Origin: Microbulbifer sp. THAF38
Lineage (GTDB): Bacteria > Pseudomonadota > Gammaproteobacteria > Pseudomonadales > Cellvibrionaceae
Assembly (NCBI RefSeq): GCF_009363535.1
Contig: NZ_CP045369.1
Coordinates: 3,607,001 to 3,671,000 of the forward strand
DNA length: 64,000 nt
Direction: 5' to 3'
This document shows positions 17,623-26,888 of this stretch, piece by piece; the first letter of the stretch is position 1, and each line of letters starts with the position of its first letter. A model generated the notes under the pieces. The model was not told the origin of the DNA and made no database searches. It saw only the letters and a program-made list of their open reading frames with translations. Made by a program: the position numbers and the translations under genes.

Positions 17623-18936
17623 TTACGCTACAGCAGCTTGCTGAGTTTGAGGGGTAACCCATTTCATAAAGTTGCTGGTTTGCTGGTTGTCATACACAGC
17701 ACTGCCATGCAAGTCATTCACCACTTGCGCAGCACGCCAGGACGATAGACTCAGCTGTGGTTCAGCAATTCCATGGCTGGTACGGCCCGTGCCAAGGAAA
17801 TACAAACGGCGACCACTCTCATCACCGCTGAGTTTTGCCGCAAAGGCATCATCCAGTAACAAACGACCCTCTGCATCACGGGCGATATGTTCCTGTAAGG
17901 GCGCCAGGCAAGGGGGCAAAGCCTCGCAAAGGCCGGTGCACAAAATAACGATATCGGCATTTATCCATTCGGTACCGTCCGCCTCTCCCAGCAGGTGATT
18001 TTCCAGCTGCAACTGGTAGTCACCACGGTGAGACATATCCATCAGTTCGCGGTTAGGCATTAATGCCACTCGCTCAGCATCTTTTTCCAGGTGCACAAGG
18101 CGATAGAATAACTGGTAAAGCTCCTTGAGAGTCTCCGGGGAAATACCATCGGAAGCCAGCTTTTGCTCTGCGACAACTTCTTCACGACGCTGTGGGCTCA
18201 ATTGACGGAAAACATCGACATATTCCGGGGTAAACCAGTCATTGGTAAACGGTGTCTCATCCAACGGCAAGTAGTTGCTGCGGCGGGACACCCAGGTTAC
18301 CTGCTGCGGGCGACCCCAGTGTTTGCTCAGAAGATTAATAACCACTTCTGCACCTGTCTGACCGCCACCGACCACGGCTACACGCTTACCACTGACATCT
18401 GGATTCCGCAGGGCAATTTCCAGTGCATGGAAACAGTTGTCTGACAGGAATGGGCGACTGCACTCCGGGATATTCGGTTTTTTACCAGCGGCAACACATA
18501 AATTCTTGGCAAGCACTTGCTCGCGGCCATTGGGTCCATGTACATCCAGCTCAAAGTATTCACCATTATCCACTACGCTTTGGACACGGCTACTCATTTG
18601 AATGGAATCCAGGCGACGCGCAGCCCAAGCCAGGTAATCGGCAAACTCACGGCGAGTTACGGTGCGCTGCTCCGCATGCAGGAAGTCATAGAAACGCTTA
18701 TTTTCCACCAGGTACGCCAGAAAGCTGCAAGGGTTGGTGGGATCGACCGGTGTCACCAGATCCTTCAGATAAGAAGTCTGCATCATAGCGCCCGGCAACA
18801 TTAAACCCGGGTGCCAGGAGAATTCCGCTTTAGCATCAAAAAAGCGATGGCTCAAAGATTTGTTCCGCATTAGGGCGGCAACGGCCAAATTAAAAGGACC
18901 GGCTCCGATACCGGCGAGATCTAGGATATTACTCAT
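17623..18936 (-). CDS. iucD: L-lysine N6-monooxygenase, aerobactin pathway
   Basis: This flavoenzyme hydroxylates the lysine side-chain amine, the first committed step of aerobactin synthesis. It has the FAD motif GIGAGPFNLA (residues 9-18), SWHPGLMLPGAMMQTSYLKD typical of the siderophore N-hydroxylases, an NADPH motif VVGGGQTGAEVV, and the late motif LYFLGTGRTSHGIAEPQLS. The length is 437 aa, against 425-445 in enterobacteria. It is the last gene of the operon, starting two bases after iucC with GAGG as ribosome site. Lysine rather than ornithine is inferred from the iuc context. Confidence 0.93.
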   Translation of the reverse strand: MSNILDLAGIGAGPFNLAVAALMRNKSLSHRFFDAKAEFSWHPGLMLPGAMMQTSYLKDLVTPVDPTNPCSFLAYLVENKRFYDFLHAEQRTVTRREFADYLAWAARRLDSIQMSSRVQSVVDNGEYFELDVHGPNGREQVLAKNLCVAAGKKPNIPECSRPFLSDNCFHALEIALRNPDVSGKRVAVVGGGQTGAEVVINLLSKHWGRPQQVTWVSRRSNYLPLDETPFTNDWFTPEYVDVFRQLSPQRREEVVAEQKLASDGISPETLKELYQLFYRLVHLEKDAERVALMPNRELMDMSHRGDYQLQLENHLLGEADGTEWINADIVILCTGLCEALPPCLAPLQEHIARDAEGRLLLDDAFAAKLSGDESGRRLYFLGTGRTSHGIAEPQLSLSSWRAAQVVNDLHGSAVYDNQQTSNFMKWVTPQTQQAAVA

Positions 18937-18938
18937 AA

Positions 18939-20753
18939 TTAAGCCTCTAAAGCGGAAGCGGTTTCAGGTTGGTTTTGTTGTGACTCTTGTTCAGCGAGCC
19001 AAAGTGGATTGGTCAGGTCTCCACCGACAATGGGGACAGGACGCTCGGCACTGTCATCGTAGCCCTGGCGCAAACGCACGCGATTAATACAGACACGTTC
19101 AATATGGGGACGGAATAAATTAAATTGCTGGAAACGCTCTGTCATATCAGCGTTATCCTGTTGCGCAGATTTTTGATAGCGGCGCAAAACCTTAGCTAAA
19201 ACGCCGTAGAACTCCAGCTCACCCAAACCGATCTCTGTCATCAATTGGGCAGATAAATAGCGCAGCACTGTGACAAAGTGGCCAGTGAACAGGTCGTGAA
19301 TAATATAATTCGCTGGCAACTGATCGAGGACCTGTGCCGCAGACTCTGGCAGGTCTGCACGGTCCGGGAACTCACCCTGGGCTAGGCGTAGGTCTCCCTG
19401 GAAATCTTTTAAAAGAACGCGCACCACTTTGTTATCGCGCAATACTAGTGTCAGATTTTGTGAGTGCGCCACCAGGCCTATGCCATAGCGGCTAAGCAGG
19501 TGATAAAGCGGCACCACCGTAGCGTCGAACAGGTGCGTGAGCCAGGCTTCTACAGAGAGACCGGAAGCCTCTATCAAAGCGGCAGCCACAGATTTACCGC
19601 CAGCATCTTTTTGCAGTAGCGCAGCCATTAAAAGGTGGCGCTCACCTTCTGCACACAAGCCCGCCGGACTCTGCCGCCAAGTGGCTCCCAGTAATTCACG
19701 GTAACGATAAGGCGTGCCCTCAACCGACTCTTGATGTGAGTGCGGCACATGTAGTCCGGCTACTTCCTGTAGAATCCCTGTACCGCGCAACTGCAGTTGC
19801 TCATCACGATCACAAAGTGACTGCATCCACTCTGATAATGCCGGCCCGCAGCGCATAAACTTGCCCGGAATCCCACGGTAGCAAGAAGTATTTAATACCG
19901 TTAACGGCAGCTTTACATGCAAGGCGCGCGGGCGCTCAAGGTTTGACAGAGTGCGCAGTGATACCTGAGGCAGGTAGCTATCGCCAAATTCACCGAGCAG
20001 GACCAGATCGCCGCGGAAAATTTGTTGTGCATAATGCTGGCGGATATGATGCTGCCACTGCCATGGATGTACAGGCAATGGCAAAAACTCTTGCCAGCTG
20101 ACCCCTTTTTCACGGCAAGCACGATCCAGCTGCTGCAGCTGTGCCTCATCCAAGCTCTCAGCTAATAGCTGTGGCCAATCCCATTGCTCACTATTGCCAC
20201 TCACGGCCAAATCCCGACGAACGGCTAACCATAAAAGCCGAACCCCCTGAGCCGCCTCCGTGCCGTAAGCATTAAATTCCTGTGCTCCCCAACCGATACG
20301 CCCTTTATTCACCATGGCCTTGGGGTGCCCATCCAACAGGCATTGCAATTGTTCATCTGGCAATGTGGCCAGAGCCTGAGCATCCAGCCCTTCGCGCTTT
20401 TGCAGTAGGACGACATCAGCAACCAGAGTATTGGCAAGTTCGTGCAATAAATTGCCCAGTGTGCTGGAAGTAGCCTCTAAATCTTCGCTAGCATCGATAA
20501 AAAACTGTGCCGCATCATCTGCAGGCAATGCCTGCCCTTCAAATTGCCGCTCGATGGTTTGCGCGTCAATCAACAGCCAGTCCCAAACTGTCAGCTGGCC
20601 CTTAAAGCTATAAATAACACCTGATTTAAGAGTCACAGAGTAACGGCCTGCACCCTCGTCCTTAGCGATAAGTGCCTGCTCGTAGCAGAGCTCCGCTAAT
20701 GACTTTACCAACAGAGTCCTGTTGACCTGCTTCCAGTATTTATCCGTGCTCAT
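18939..20753 (-). CDS. iucC: Aerobactin synthase, NIS synthetase IucC
   Basis: An NRPS-independent siderophore (NIS) synthetase that joins the second N6-acetyl-N6-hydroxylysine to the citrate intermediate. It shows the IucA/IucC domain (PVHPWQWQHHIRQHY, SLRTLSNLERPRALHVKLPL) and the ferric-reductase-like C-terminal domain (VAHSQNLTLVLRDNKVVRVL followed by KDFQGDLRL). The length of 604 aa fits the family (about 580). The ATG overlaps the iucB stop in an ATGA arrangement. The C-terminal tail is rich in Q and E. Confidence 0.93.
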   Translation of the reverse strand: MSTDKYWKQVNRTLLVKSLAELCYEQALIAKDEGAGRYSVTLKSGVIYSFKGQLTVWDWLLIDAQTIERQFEGQALPADDAAQFFIDASEDLEATSSTLGNLLHELANTLVADVVLLQKREGLDAQALATLPDEQLQCLLDGHPKAMVNKGRIGWGAQEFNAYGTEAAQGVRLLWLAVRRDLAVSGNSEQWDWPQLLAESLDEAQLQQLDRACREKGVSWQEFLPLPVHPWQWQHHIRQHYAQQIFRGDLVLLGEFGDSYLPQVSLRTLSNLERPRALHVKLPLTVLNTSCYRGIPGKFMRCGPALSEWMQSLCDRDEQLQLRGTGILQEVAGLHVPHSHQESVEGTPYRYRELLGATWRQSPAGLCAEGERHLLMAALLQKDAGGKSVAAALIEASGLSVEAWLTHLFDATVVPLYHLLSRYGIGLVAHSQNLTLVLRDNKVVRVLLKDFQGDLRLAQGEFPDRADLPESAAQVLDQLPANYIIHDLFTGHFVTVLRYLSAQLMTEIGLGELEFYGVLAKVLRRYQKSAQQDNADMTERFQQFNLFRPHIERVCINRVRLRQGYDDSAERPVPIVGGDLTNPLWLAEQESQQNQPETASALEA

Positions 20754-21730
20754 ACTCCCCCCATGCTCCGGAAAAATTCATCCCGCTTGCACATCACCAG
20801 TGCAGCGCGCTTGTGCGGAAAATCAAACTCTTTAATTTTTTTCCAGCCAAAGGTGCCGTTGATATACTTGAGTAAGGCGCGGTTATCTGCGCGCGGCTCT
20901 CCAACTAAACTTTCGGTGCGCGCATCGTCCAGAAACATAAAATGACTAACACCATTGAACCAAGCCTGGGCAAAGCGCCCGCCCAAAAAACGCTGGTTGC
21001 CAACTAACATATGCGCGCCGCGATCAAATGGCTGGCAGTCGTAGTAGGGTGCAATACGATCTTCGAGAGCCCAATAAATTTCAAAGTAGGCAAAGGGCTC
21101 ATCGTCAAAGCAGGCAATTAACGGGTGCTTGTGGGGGTCCTGCATCACAGAGTCGATAAACTGTCTCTGTTTCTCGGCATCGCCCTCTTCCTCCCAAAAA
21201 AGCGCAACACGTTCCTGGTTCATCCAGTCCGTAAAACGCTCCAAATCCTCCTGGGGGTCCAGATGACGCAAACTAAAATCCACTCCCAAGGAGTGGAAGT
21301 GGCGACGGTAAACCTCTCCTTTTGGCGGTTCTGCACGGAGAGGGTGACGAACCCCCTGCTCATTCACCACCCACTGCAGTGGAAACTTGCCACCATTGTT
21401 GCCGCAATACCAAAGCTCGGTCCGTTGATAAAAGCCACTGCGGGATACACGGCTAACGACAGTACCTTCTTCAGCGATATCAATAGCTTGTAGTGCCGCA
21501 TTCAGTGAAAAAAACCAGTCGAACCAAAGGTCCAACTCTGCCAGTTGATTATCACCGGACAGCAGAATAAAACGCGCAGTTTCTTGTCCGGGGGTATATT
21601 CAATCTGAAAATAATTTTCGCCACTTGAATGGCAACGATATCCGCCCGCAATAGTTTGCCATGCGCGCCCATCGGGGAGCTGACCGCGCTCCCCTGAAGA
21701 AATTTCAAGCGCAGCTGTTGAGCTGGTCAT
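20750..21730 (-). CDS. iucB: N6-hydroxylysine O-acetyltransferase
   Basis: A GNAT-fold acetyltransferase that acetylates N6-hydroxylysine to form the hydroxamate. The C-terminal half shows the siderophore-acyltransferase signature FHSLGVDFSLRHLDPQEDLE, FAYFEIYWALEDRIAPYYD and the segment F-L-D-D-A-R-T-E-S-L-V-G-E-P-R-A-D-N. The length is 326 aa, against about 315 in E. coli. GGAAAG lies upstream of the ATG. It sits between iucA and iucC. Confidence 0.92.
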   Translation of the reverse strand: MTSSTAALEISSGERGQLPDGRAWQTIAGGYRCHSSGENYFQIEYTPGQETARFILLSGDNQLAELDLWFDWFFSLNAALQAIDIAEEGTVVSRVSRSGFYQRTELWYCGNNGGKFPLQWVVNEQGVRHPLRAEPPKGEVYRRHFHSLGVDFSLRHLDPQEDLERFTDWMNQERVALFWEEEGDAEKQRQFIDSVMQDPHKHPLIACFDDEPFAYFEIYWALEDRIAPYYDCQPFDRGAHMLVGNQRFLGGRFAQAWFNGVSHFMFLDDARTESLVGEPRADNRALLKYINGTFGWKKIKEFDFPHKRAALVMCKRDEFFRSMGGV

Positions 21731-21764
21731 AATTCTTTCCTTTCAATTTTCATCGACACAGGTT

Positions 21765-23630
21765 TCAGGCTTCCGCAGTTTCAGCTTCTACTGCCGTTTG
21801 CAGTGGATTCACCATGGTGTGATAGATGGAAAGCGGGTCATCGGTGGTCGTTTCATTCATACCGATCACCGCACATTGAAAATTGCCCTTAGCCCAAATT
21901 TCATCGGCGGTGAGCAAATACTCCAGACAACTGCGGTCACGTCTCTGCCCCTCATAAAGCAATTGCAGGCGTTCACGCAACTGACGTAACAACGCATGCT
22001 CAGATAATAATCCCGCAGCGGAAAGCGCACAGATCAAACCAAAGCAGCTATTAACAATCAGGTAATAAACAAACAGGCGATTGGCCATCTCTTCATCAAT
22101 GACATTCTCACTGTCCTGGGCCAGATCAGGCAAGTAAGGTTTAAGCAGTTCCTCGCCCAGACGGCTATAGCCACTGCCCTGGCAGTCTCTGAAATAACCT
22201 GCCACAGGCAGAGCACCATCGAATGACAAAATCAGGTTTTGCTGGTGAGCACCAAATAAAATGCCAAAATCGGCCTGGGCGATTAGCAAAGGTTCGATCA
22301 CTGCATCGAGAAAAGCGTTGAACCAACGCTTGGTAGCGGCTTCTGTGGAAATTTTTTCCTCTTCAGCAAGACGCTGCACCAACTGTGCAGCCCGACAGGG
22401 ATCACCATTGGGATGATCCTGGGTCAGAGTGGCCAGCAAGCAAGTATTTTCTGCAGAGGATTCCAGGAATGGGTTTTCCCTGAACATTACCAGGCTTTCT
22501 ATAATCTGCTCGCCACTGCTATCCGCAAGCATCAGATAAGCGGGTTCCGCCAATACCTGAAAGCGCGGGTAGCGGCTGGCAAACTCCTGTCCCAGTGGCG
22601 TATTGCGAACTTTTAAAACTTCGAGACCGCGCACCATTTCTTTTGGCTGCAAGGTGCGCACCGAATTTGTCAGTCGCAAGCTGAGGGAAAACTTCAGCAT
22701 ATAAGGGCTTTTGCCACTATAAATAGCGCGCAGTGAGGAGGTCGCCCGCCATGGCTCACACCCTTCGCCCAGCTCAATAATTTTTCCGCTCGCAACTAAC
22801 TCTGCAACACGAGGATCTTCACCGAGTTGACGCCACTGCCAGGGATGTGCCGGGATAGCTACAAACCCCTGCGGGGCTGCCGGAGCAGCATCTGTTGCAC
22901 GGACCAGTTCGGCAAACTGCGCTTCACTGATTTCCGCCCCACTGGCTCCGCGTAAATAATCCGGGTCCACCCCCAACCACACCAGGGCAAAGCTATTGCC
23001 AAATTCTGGTGCAAAACGTTCGGCATCCTCATCGGTGAATGGATCACGGCTTTTAGGGGTCGGGTGAATAGAGTGGCCACACAAAAGTGCCTGCTCCGCC
23101 TCGGCAAAAGTCAACGGCTGCGTAAATAGCTTTTCAGTATCGGTTCTGCGTGCTGCCAGCGCCTGAGCCATGTTTTTTACGCTGGCCGAGACCCGGCGGG
23201 TAAACTGCACTCTCGACTCTGTGGTAGCGCCGGAAAAAAACGCGGGCTCCTGTGCAACCAGCTGTGCCGCTTCGGCTAGCTCAATAGCTTTGCTGGCGCC
23301 ATCCGCAGTTTTCCATACCATAGGCAAGGCGAATTGATGCCTGCCACATTTACTGCGGTAAGAGGCATTCAACCAAAGTTCTTCACCACTGGCGGGCAGA
23401 GGAATACTCACCGCTGGCAGGCTGATGCCTTCGGGGAGTTGCTCGCCAGTCAGCTCATGCCAGACAGCACTATCCGTTTCCCGGATTAGCGCATTGAAGA
23501 AACAGTTGGCTGACATTCTTTCCGCAGCCATATTGACCTCGGTAAGCCCGGCAGTCATAACTGGGTTTTGAGCAAAAGCATCGCCATCAATGCAGCCGGC
23601 ATTAGCCGCATCGGATTGAGGATTATTCAT
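21765..23630 (-). CDS. iucA: Aerobactin NIS synthetase IucA
   Basis: An NIS synthetase that couples the first acetyl-hydroxylysine to citrate. It has the characteristic ANCFFNALIRETDSAVW near the N-terminus, AIPAHPWQWRQLGEDPRVAE, SLRAIYSGKSPYMLKFSLSL and FGAHQQNLILSFDGALPVAG. I choose the ATG at 23628-23630 (about 621 aa). The open frame runs 50 codons further to 23780, but that part covers the Fur-box region. E. coli IucA is 574 aa, so a start even further in is possible. It is the first gene of iucABCD. Confidence 0.92.
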   Translation of the reverse strand: MNNPQSDAANAGCIDGDAFAQNPVMTAGLTEVNMAAERMSANCFFNALIRETDSAVWHELTGEQLPEGISLPAVSIPLPASGEELWLNASYRSKCGRHQFALPMVWKTADGASKAIELAEAAQLVAQEPAFFSGATTESRVQFTRRVSASVKNMAQALAARRTDTEKLFTQPLTFAEAEQALLCGHSIHPTPKSRDPFTDEDAERFAPEFGNSFALVWLGVDPDYLRGASGAEISEAQFAELVRATDAAPAAPQGFVAIPAHPWQWRQLGEDPRVAELVASGKIIELGEGCEPWRATSSLRAIYSGKSPYMLKFSLSLRLTNSVRTLQPKEMVRGLEVLKVRNTPLGQEFASRYPRFQVLAEPAYLMLADSSGEQIIESLVMFRENPFLESSAENTCLLATLTQDHPNGDPCRAAQLVQRLAEEEKISTEAATKRWFNAFLDAVIEPLLIAQADFGILFGAHQQNLILSFDGALPVAGYFRDCQGSGYSRLGEELLKPYLPDLAQDSENVIDEEMANRLFVYYLIVNSCFGLICALSAAGLLSEHALLRQLRERLQLLYEGQRRDRSCLEYLLTADEIWAKGNFQCAVIGMNETTTDDPLSIYHTMVNPLQTAVEAETAEA

Positions 23631-23662
23631 GGTGGTGATTCTTTTTTGAGCTAAATCTAAGT

Positions 23663-23681
23663 GAGAATGGTTTGCATTAGC
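23663..23681. promoter_or_regulatory. Fur-box-like site between iucA and the divergent exporter
   Basis: GAGAATGGTTTGCATTAGC matches 13 of the 19 bases of the classic Fur consensus GATAATGATAATCATTATC. It lies 33 bp upstream of the chosen iucA start and 127 bp from the exporter start, so it could repress both in iron-replete cells. Iron control is established for aerobactin operons elsewhere; here it is predicted from this site. Confidence 0.65.
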
Positions 23682-23807
23682 CTTATGATGCAGGTAAATT
23701 TCTCGCACTTCAAGCCCGCTGCTAGAGAAATTATCTGGCTGTGAACTCATGCACAGGAAAGGGTCGCACTTTTTGTGCATTCTTATTTATTTGTTGTGGA
23801 GCCCCGG

Positions 23808-25025
23808 ATGCGGAAACCCCAGAACCGCTCAAAAAATCACCAGTGTAAAATCAATATGGTGGTGGCCAGCCAGGGAGCCGCCCAGGTTGTCCTTCTGACT
23901 CAAATTCCGCTCATAGTCGAGCGCTGCGGCCTAAGCCTGGCCAGTATTGGGGGGCTTGTAGCCCTGGGGACTTTTTGCCTGATGATTGCCGGGCCACTCT
24001 GGGGGGAAATGGGTGACAGGATTGGCCGCAAGCCAGTACTACTCGCAGGCTTAACCGGTGCCCTACTGGCCCAGTGCCTTTTTGTTGCACTGCTAATAGC
24101 CATGTCCCAGGGATATCTTGACGAAGGCAACGCTCTTATCGCACTGGCGATCAGCCGAATTATTTATGGATTAAATGCCGCGGCCATCTATCCCTGCTGC
24201 CAGGCTTGGGCCATCGACTTGGGAGAAGCGGATAAGCGCTTATCCATTCTTTCAGGCTTGAGTGCGGCAGCCAATCTGGGACGAGGTCTCGGCCCCCTGC
24301 TTGCCCTGCCGGCACTTCTGGCTGGTGCACTGTGGCCGTTGGCCTGGTTAATCCTGTTACCGTTAAGTGCCCTGCTGCTAACTGCCGGATTACCCAAAGG
24401 CGAGAGTCATGTGCCGGAAGTACAATCCCCTGATAATTCTTCTCTTCCCCCCGGCGCTATTGCGCTTTTTGCCACCGCTCTGCTGGGTACCGTTAGTGTC
24501 GGTCAGCTACAGGTGGTTATGGGCCCTGCTCTTCAGGATCTCTATGGTCTCAGCGCTATGGGGGCTTCGTCGACCACCGCCGTATTGTTGGCTGCGGTGG
24601 CGATTTGTGGGTTCCTGGTTCAAGTGGGGTTGGTGCGAAAGCTCAAAGCGCCACAAGTGAGTTTTATGCTAGGAGTGACCTCCCTGTGCACGGGCACTAT
24701 ATTGCTAGCTAGTACTTTGGGTAGCCTGTTCGCCGCTGCCGGACTACTGATCTTTGTGGTGGGGGTCGCTTTTTTGGTGCCGGGCTACAGCGCGCTTTTA
24801 AGCCAATCGCAACAGCGTGGCGGCAGGCTGTTTGGGCTGCTGTCACTGATGCATACCGGTGGCTACACCATCGGCTTTGCTGTCGGTGGCTGGCTGTATG
24901 AGAGAGAACCACAGCAACCCTTACTTGGATTGCTGATCAGCGTCTCCTTAATCGCGCTTTTTGCCGTAGTCGCCAGCTTGATCGGCAAGAGGAAAAAACT
25001 GCAGCAGGCGCAATACGATTGTTAA
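23808..25025 (+). CDS. MFS transporter, probable aerobactin exporter (ShiF-like)
   Basis: A 12-helix major facilitator superfamily protein of 405 aa. The MFS motif A appears as GEMGDRIGRKPVLLAG between helices 2 and 3, and a long hydrophobic alternation runs to the C-terminus. ATG 23808-23810 has GGAG six bases upstream; the GTG at 23775 is a weaker alternative. It is divergent from iucA, the same position as shiF beside iucABCD in enterobacterial aerobactin clusters, so siderophore export is the likely role. No iutA-type receptor follows it. Confidence 0.85.
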   Translation: MRKPQNRSKNHQCKINMVVASQGAAQVVLLTQIPLIVERCGLSLASIGGLVALGTFCLMIAGPLWGEMGDRIGRKPVLLAGLTGALLAQCLFVALLIAMSQGYLDEGNALIALAISRIIYGLNAAAIYPCCQAWAIDLGEADKRLSILSGLSAAANLGRGLGPLLALPALLAGALWPLAWLILLPLSALLLTAGLPKGESHVPEVQSPDNSSLPPGAIALFATALLGTVSVGQLQVVMGPALQDLYGLSAMGASSTTAVLLAAVAICGFLVQVGLVRKLKAPQVSFMLGVTSLCTGTILLASTLGSLFAAAGLLIFVVGVAFLVPGYSALLSQSQQRGGRLFGLLSLMHTGGYTIGFAVGGWLYEREPQQPLLGLLISVSLIALFAVVASLIGKRKKLQQAQYDC

Positions 25026-25096
25026 ATCTGTATCTAATGGATCGAGAGGAGGGGTGGCTAGATGCCCCCCCAAAACTTACCAAAATTTACTAAAGC

Positions 25097-25606
25097 TCAA
25101 AGGTACCGTTGCCAAAATTCTGCCTGACCAAATTCTTCCTCTAAGGTGTAGGGTTTGAAGCCCACCCTGCGGTAAGCATTCTTTGCCGCAAGATTTTTTT
25201 CCAACACCTCCATCGTCAGTTTGCAACACCCTCTCTTTTTTGCCTCTTGCGCCACAAAATCTATCATTGCGGCACAAACGCCCTGGCCCCGGGCACGCTC
25301 GCTAACGATAACATCGTGAATATTCACCAGGGGCAGACACGCAAAAGTCGAAAAACCAGTAAAACAATTCACCAGGCCTAAGGCTTTATCATCGTCATAG
25401 GCCAGTACACTGAAAGCACCGGGAAAATCCGCGAGTTTAGATACCAATTCATTGCGGCACTGCTCCGGTAATGGCCCCCCGCCACCAAAGGGATGACGGG
25501 AGTATTCTTCCATTAAAGTAATGATATCTTCAGCATGGCGGCGGTCTGAATAATTCGCCAGAACCACGTGAACTGCAGTGGAGGTCTCCTGGGTAACCAA
25601 GGCCAT
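25097..25606 (-). CDS. GNAT-family N-acetyltransferase
   Basis: 169 aa with a GNAT fold. The acetyl-CoA-binding motif is VSERARGQGVCAAMIDFVAQ, and the C-terminal NLAAKNAYRRVGFKPY motif is typical. GGAG lies upstream of the ATG. The substrate is unknown. Its 3' end faces the exporter gene. Confidence 0.88.
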   Translation of the reverse strand: MALVTQETSTAVHVVLANYSDRRHAEDIITLMEEYSRHPFGGGGPLPEQCRNELVSKLADFPGAFSVLAYDDDKALGLVNCFTGFSTFACLPLVNIHDVIVSERARGQGVCAAMIDFVAQEAKKRGCCKLTMEVLEKNLAAKNAYRRVGFKPYTLEEEFGQAEFWQRYL

Positions 25607-25769
25607 TTTTATTTCTCCGAAATTTTTTCTGCAGGAAAAGCGCGCAACGGCTCATTGGACCCTATGTAAACAAATTTCTGATAATTTGGCGATTAATACT
25701 CAAAATTTAAGTTGGTCGAGCTTTTCTGCTCATTTCTTTCTTTTCTGGAATCCAACAGAGAAGAGAAAA

Positions 25770-25988
25770 TCAAACCAAGGGCTCCCTTTCCAGCTCTTGA
25801 TTAAGTGGAATATCCACCTCGCCCGCAGCATCAACAACATCTGTCTCTTCAGAGTTAGAGAGGTAGCCACGCAAGCGGGTTCGCCGGGCCTGCAGCTGTC
25901 GCATACGCAAACGGTGCCGATCGACAAATCCAGAACGCACGGGTCTACGTTGTCGTCTGCTGGGACCCGAGTGATTTCGCCTCGCCAT
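25770..25988 (-). CDS. Small basic hypothetical protein, 72 aa
   Basis: MARRNHSGPSRRQRRPVRSG begins a strongly basic first half with Arg-rich stretches. The second half is acidic (NSEETDVVDAAGEVDIPLNQ). There is no membrane segment or cysteine pair. AGGGAAG lies four bases upstream of the ATG at 25986-25988, which supports translation. The charge pattern suggests nucleic-acid or ribosome binding, but no family is recognised. It might be spurious, as no other evidence supports it. Confidence 0.5.
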   Translation of the reverse strand: MARRNHSGPSRRQRRPVRSGFVDRHRLRMRQLQARRTRLRGYLSNSEETDVVDAAGEVDIPLNQELEREPLV

Positions 25989-26090
25989 TATTCTTCCCTT
26001 TATAAGACCCAAACCTAAAAACTAGTCATCCTTGAGGTTAGTTCAAACCCCCTTGGCCCGCAGGAATAAAGTCGCTATCCTGCCAACATA

Positions 26091-26780
26091 ATGTCCAATT
26101 GGTCATCTCAGGATACAACAGCATTGCACCCGCTAGATCATCTATTAAAAAATAACCACCACTGGTCCGAGGCCACCCGCAAGGAAAACCCGGACTTTTT
26201 CCTCAAGCTGTCTAAGCAGCAATCACCAGAATATCTTTGGATAGGCTGCGCAGATAGTCGCGTGCCGGCTAATGAAATTGTCGGCCTGCTGCCCGGTGAA
26301 CTGTTTGTACACCGCAACGTCGCCAATGTAGTGGTGCATTCAGACCTCAACTGCTTATCTGTTTTGCAGTACGCCGTAGAGATTTTGAAGGTGAAGCACA
26401 TTATTGTTTGCGGCCATTACGGCTGTGGCGGTGTACAGGCAGCCCTACACAACGAACAACTCGGTTTAATCGACAATTGGTTACGCCACATTCAAGACGT
26501 GCGCGACAAGCATCACACTCTGGTCGACCTATTCCAGGAGCAGCAGCGCACTGACCTACTGTGCGAGCTCAATGTCCTTGAGCAAGTCATCCATATCTGC
26601 CAAACCACAATCGTGCGCGACGCTTGGCGCTCAGGGCAGCCACTCTCCGTCAACGGCTGGGTCTATGGATTGAAAGACGGCTTGGTACACGACCTGGGAA
26701 TATCCATTCGCCACCCCGGAGAGATCGCGGATGTGTATCAGAATGCGCTGGCCACTATTTCCCAGGGCAATAACGAATAG
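26091..26780 (+). CDS. can: Beta-carbonic anhydrase
   Basis: A zinc enzyme that interconverts CO2 and bicarbonate. Zinc ligands are Cys53 in IGCADSRVP, with the Asp55/Arg57 dyad, and His109 and Cys112 in VCGHYGCGGV. ELFVHRNVANVV and SVNGWVYGLKDGLVHDL complete the family signature. The length of 229 aa fits the E. coli Can type (220 aa). It is a single gene with its own upstream region. Confidence 0.95.
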   Translation: MSNWSSQDTTALHPLDHLLKNNHHWSEATRKENPDFFLKLSKQQSPEYLWIGCADSRVPANEIVGLLPGELFVHRNVANVVVHSDLNCLSVLQYAVEILKVKHIIVCGHYGCGGVQAALHNEQLGLIDNWLRHIQDVRDKHHTLVDLFQEQQRTDLLCELNVLEQVIHICQTTIVRDAWRSGQPLSVNGWVYGLKDGLVHDLGISIRHPGEIADVYQNALATISQGNNE

Positions 26781-26888
26781 CAGCGCCCTCCTACAGTCTC
26801 CCTTATATTTGCCTAGGGTCTGTTAACAATAAGTACCCAACCCCGGCTGCCTTAACAGCCGGAGACTGCCAGTTAACGCGGGGGTGCC

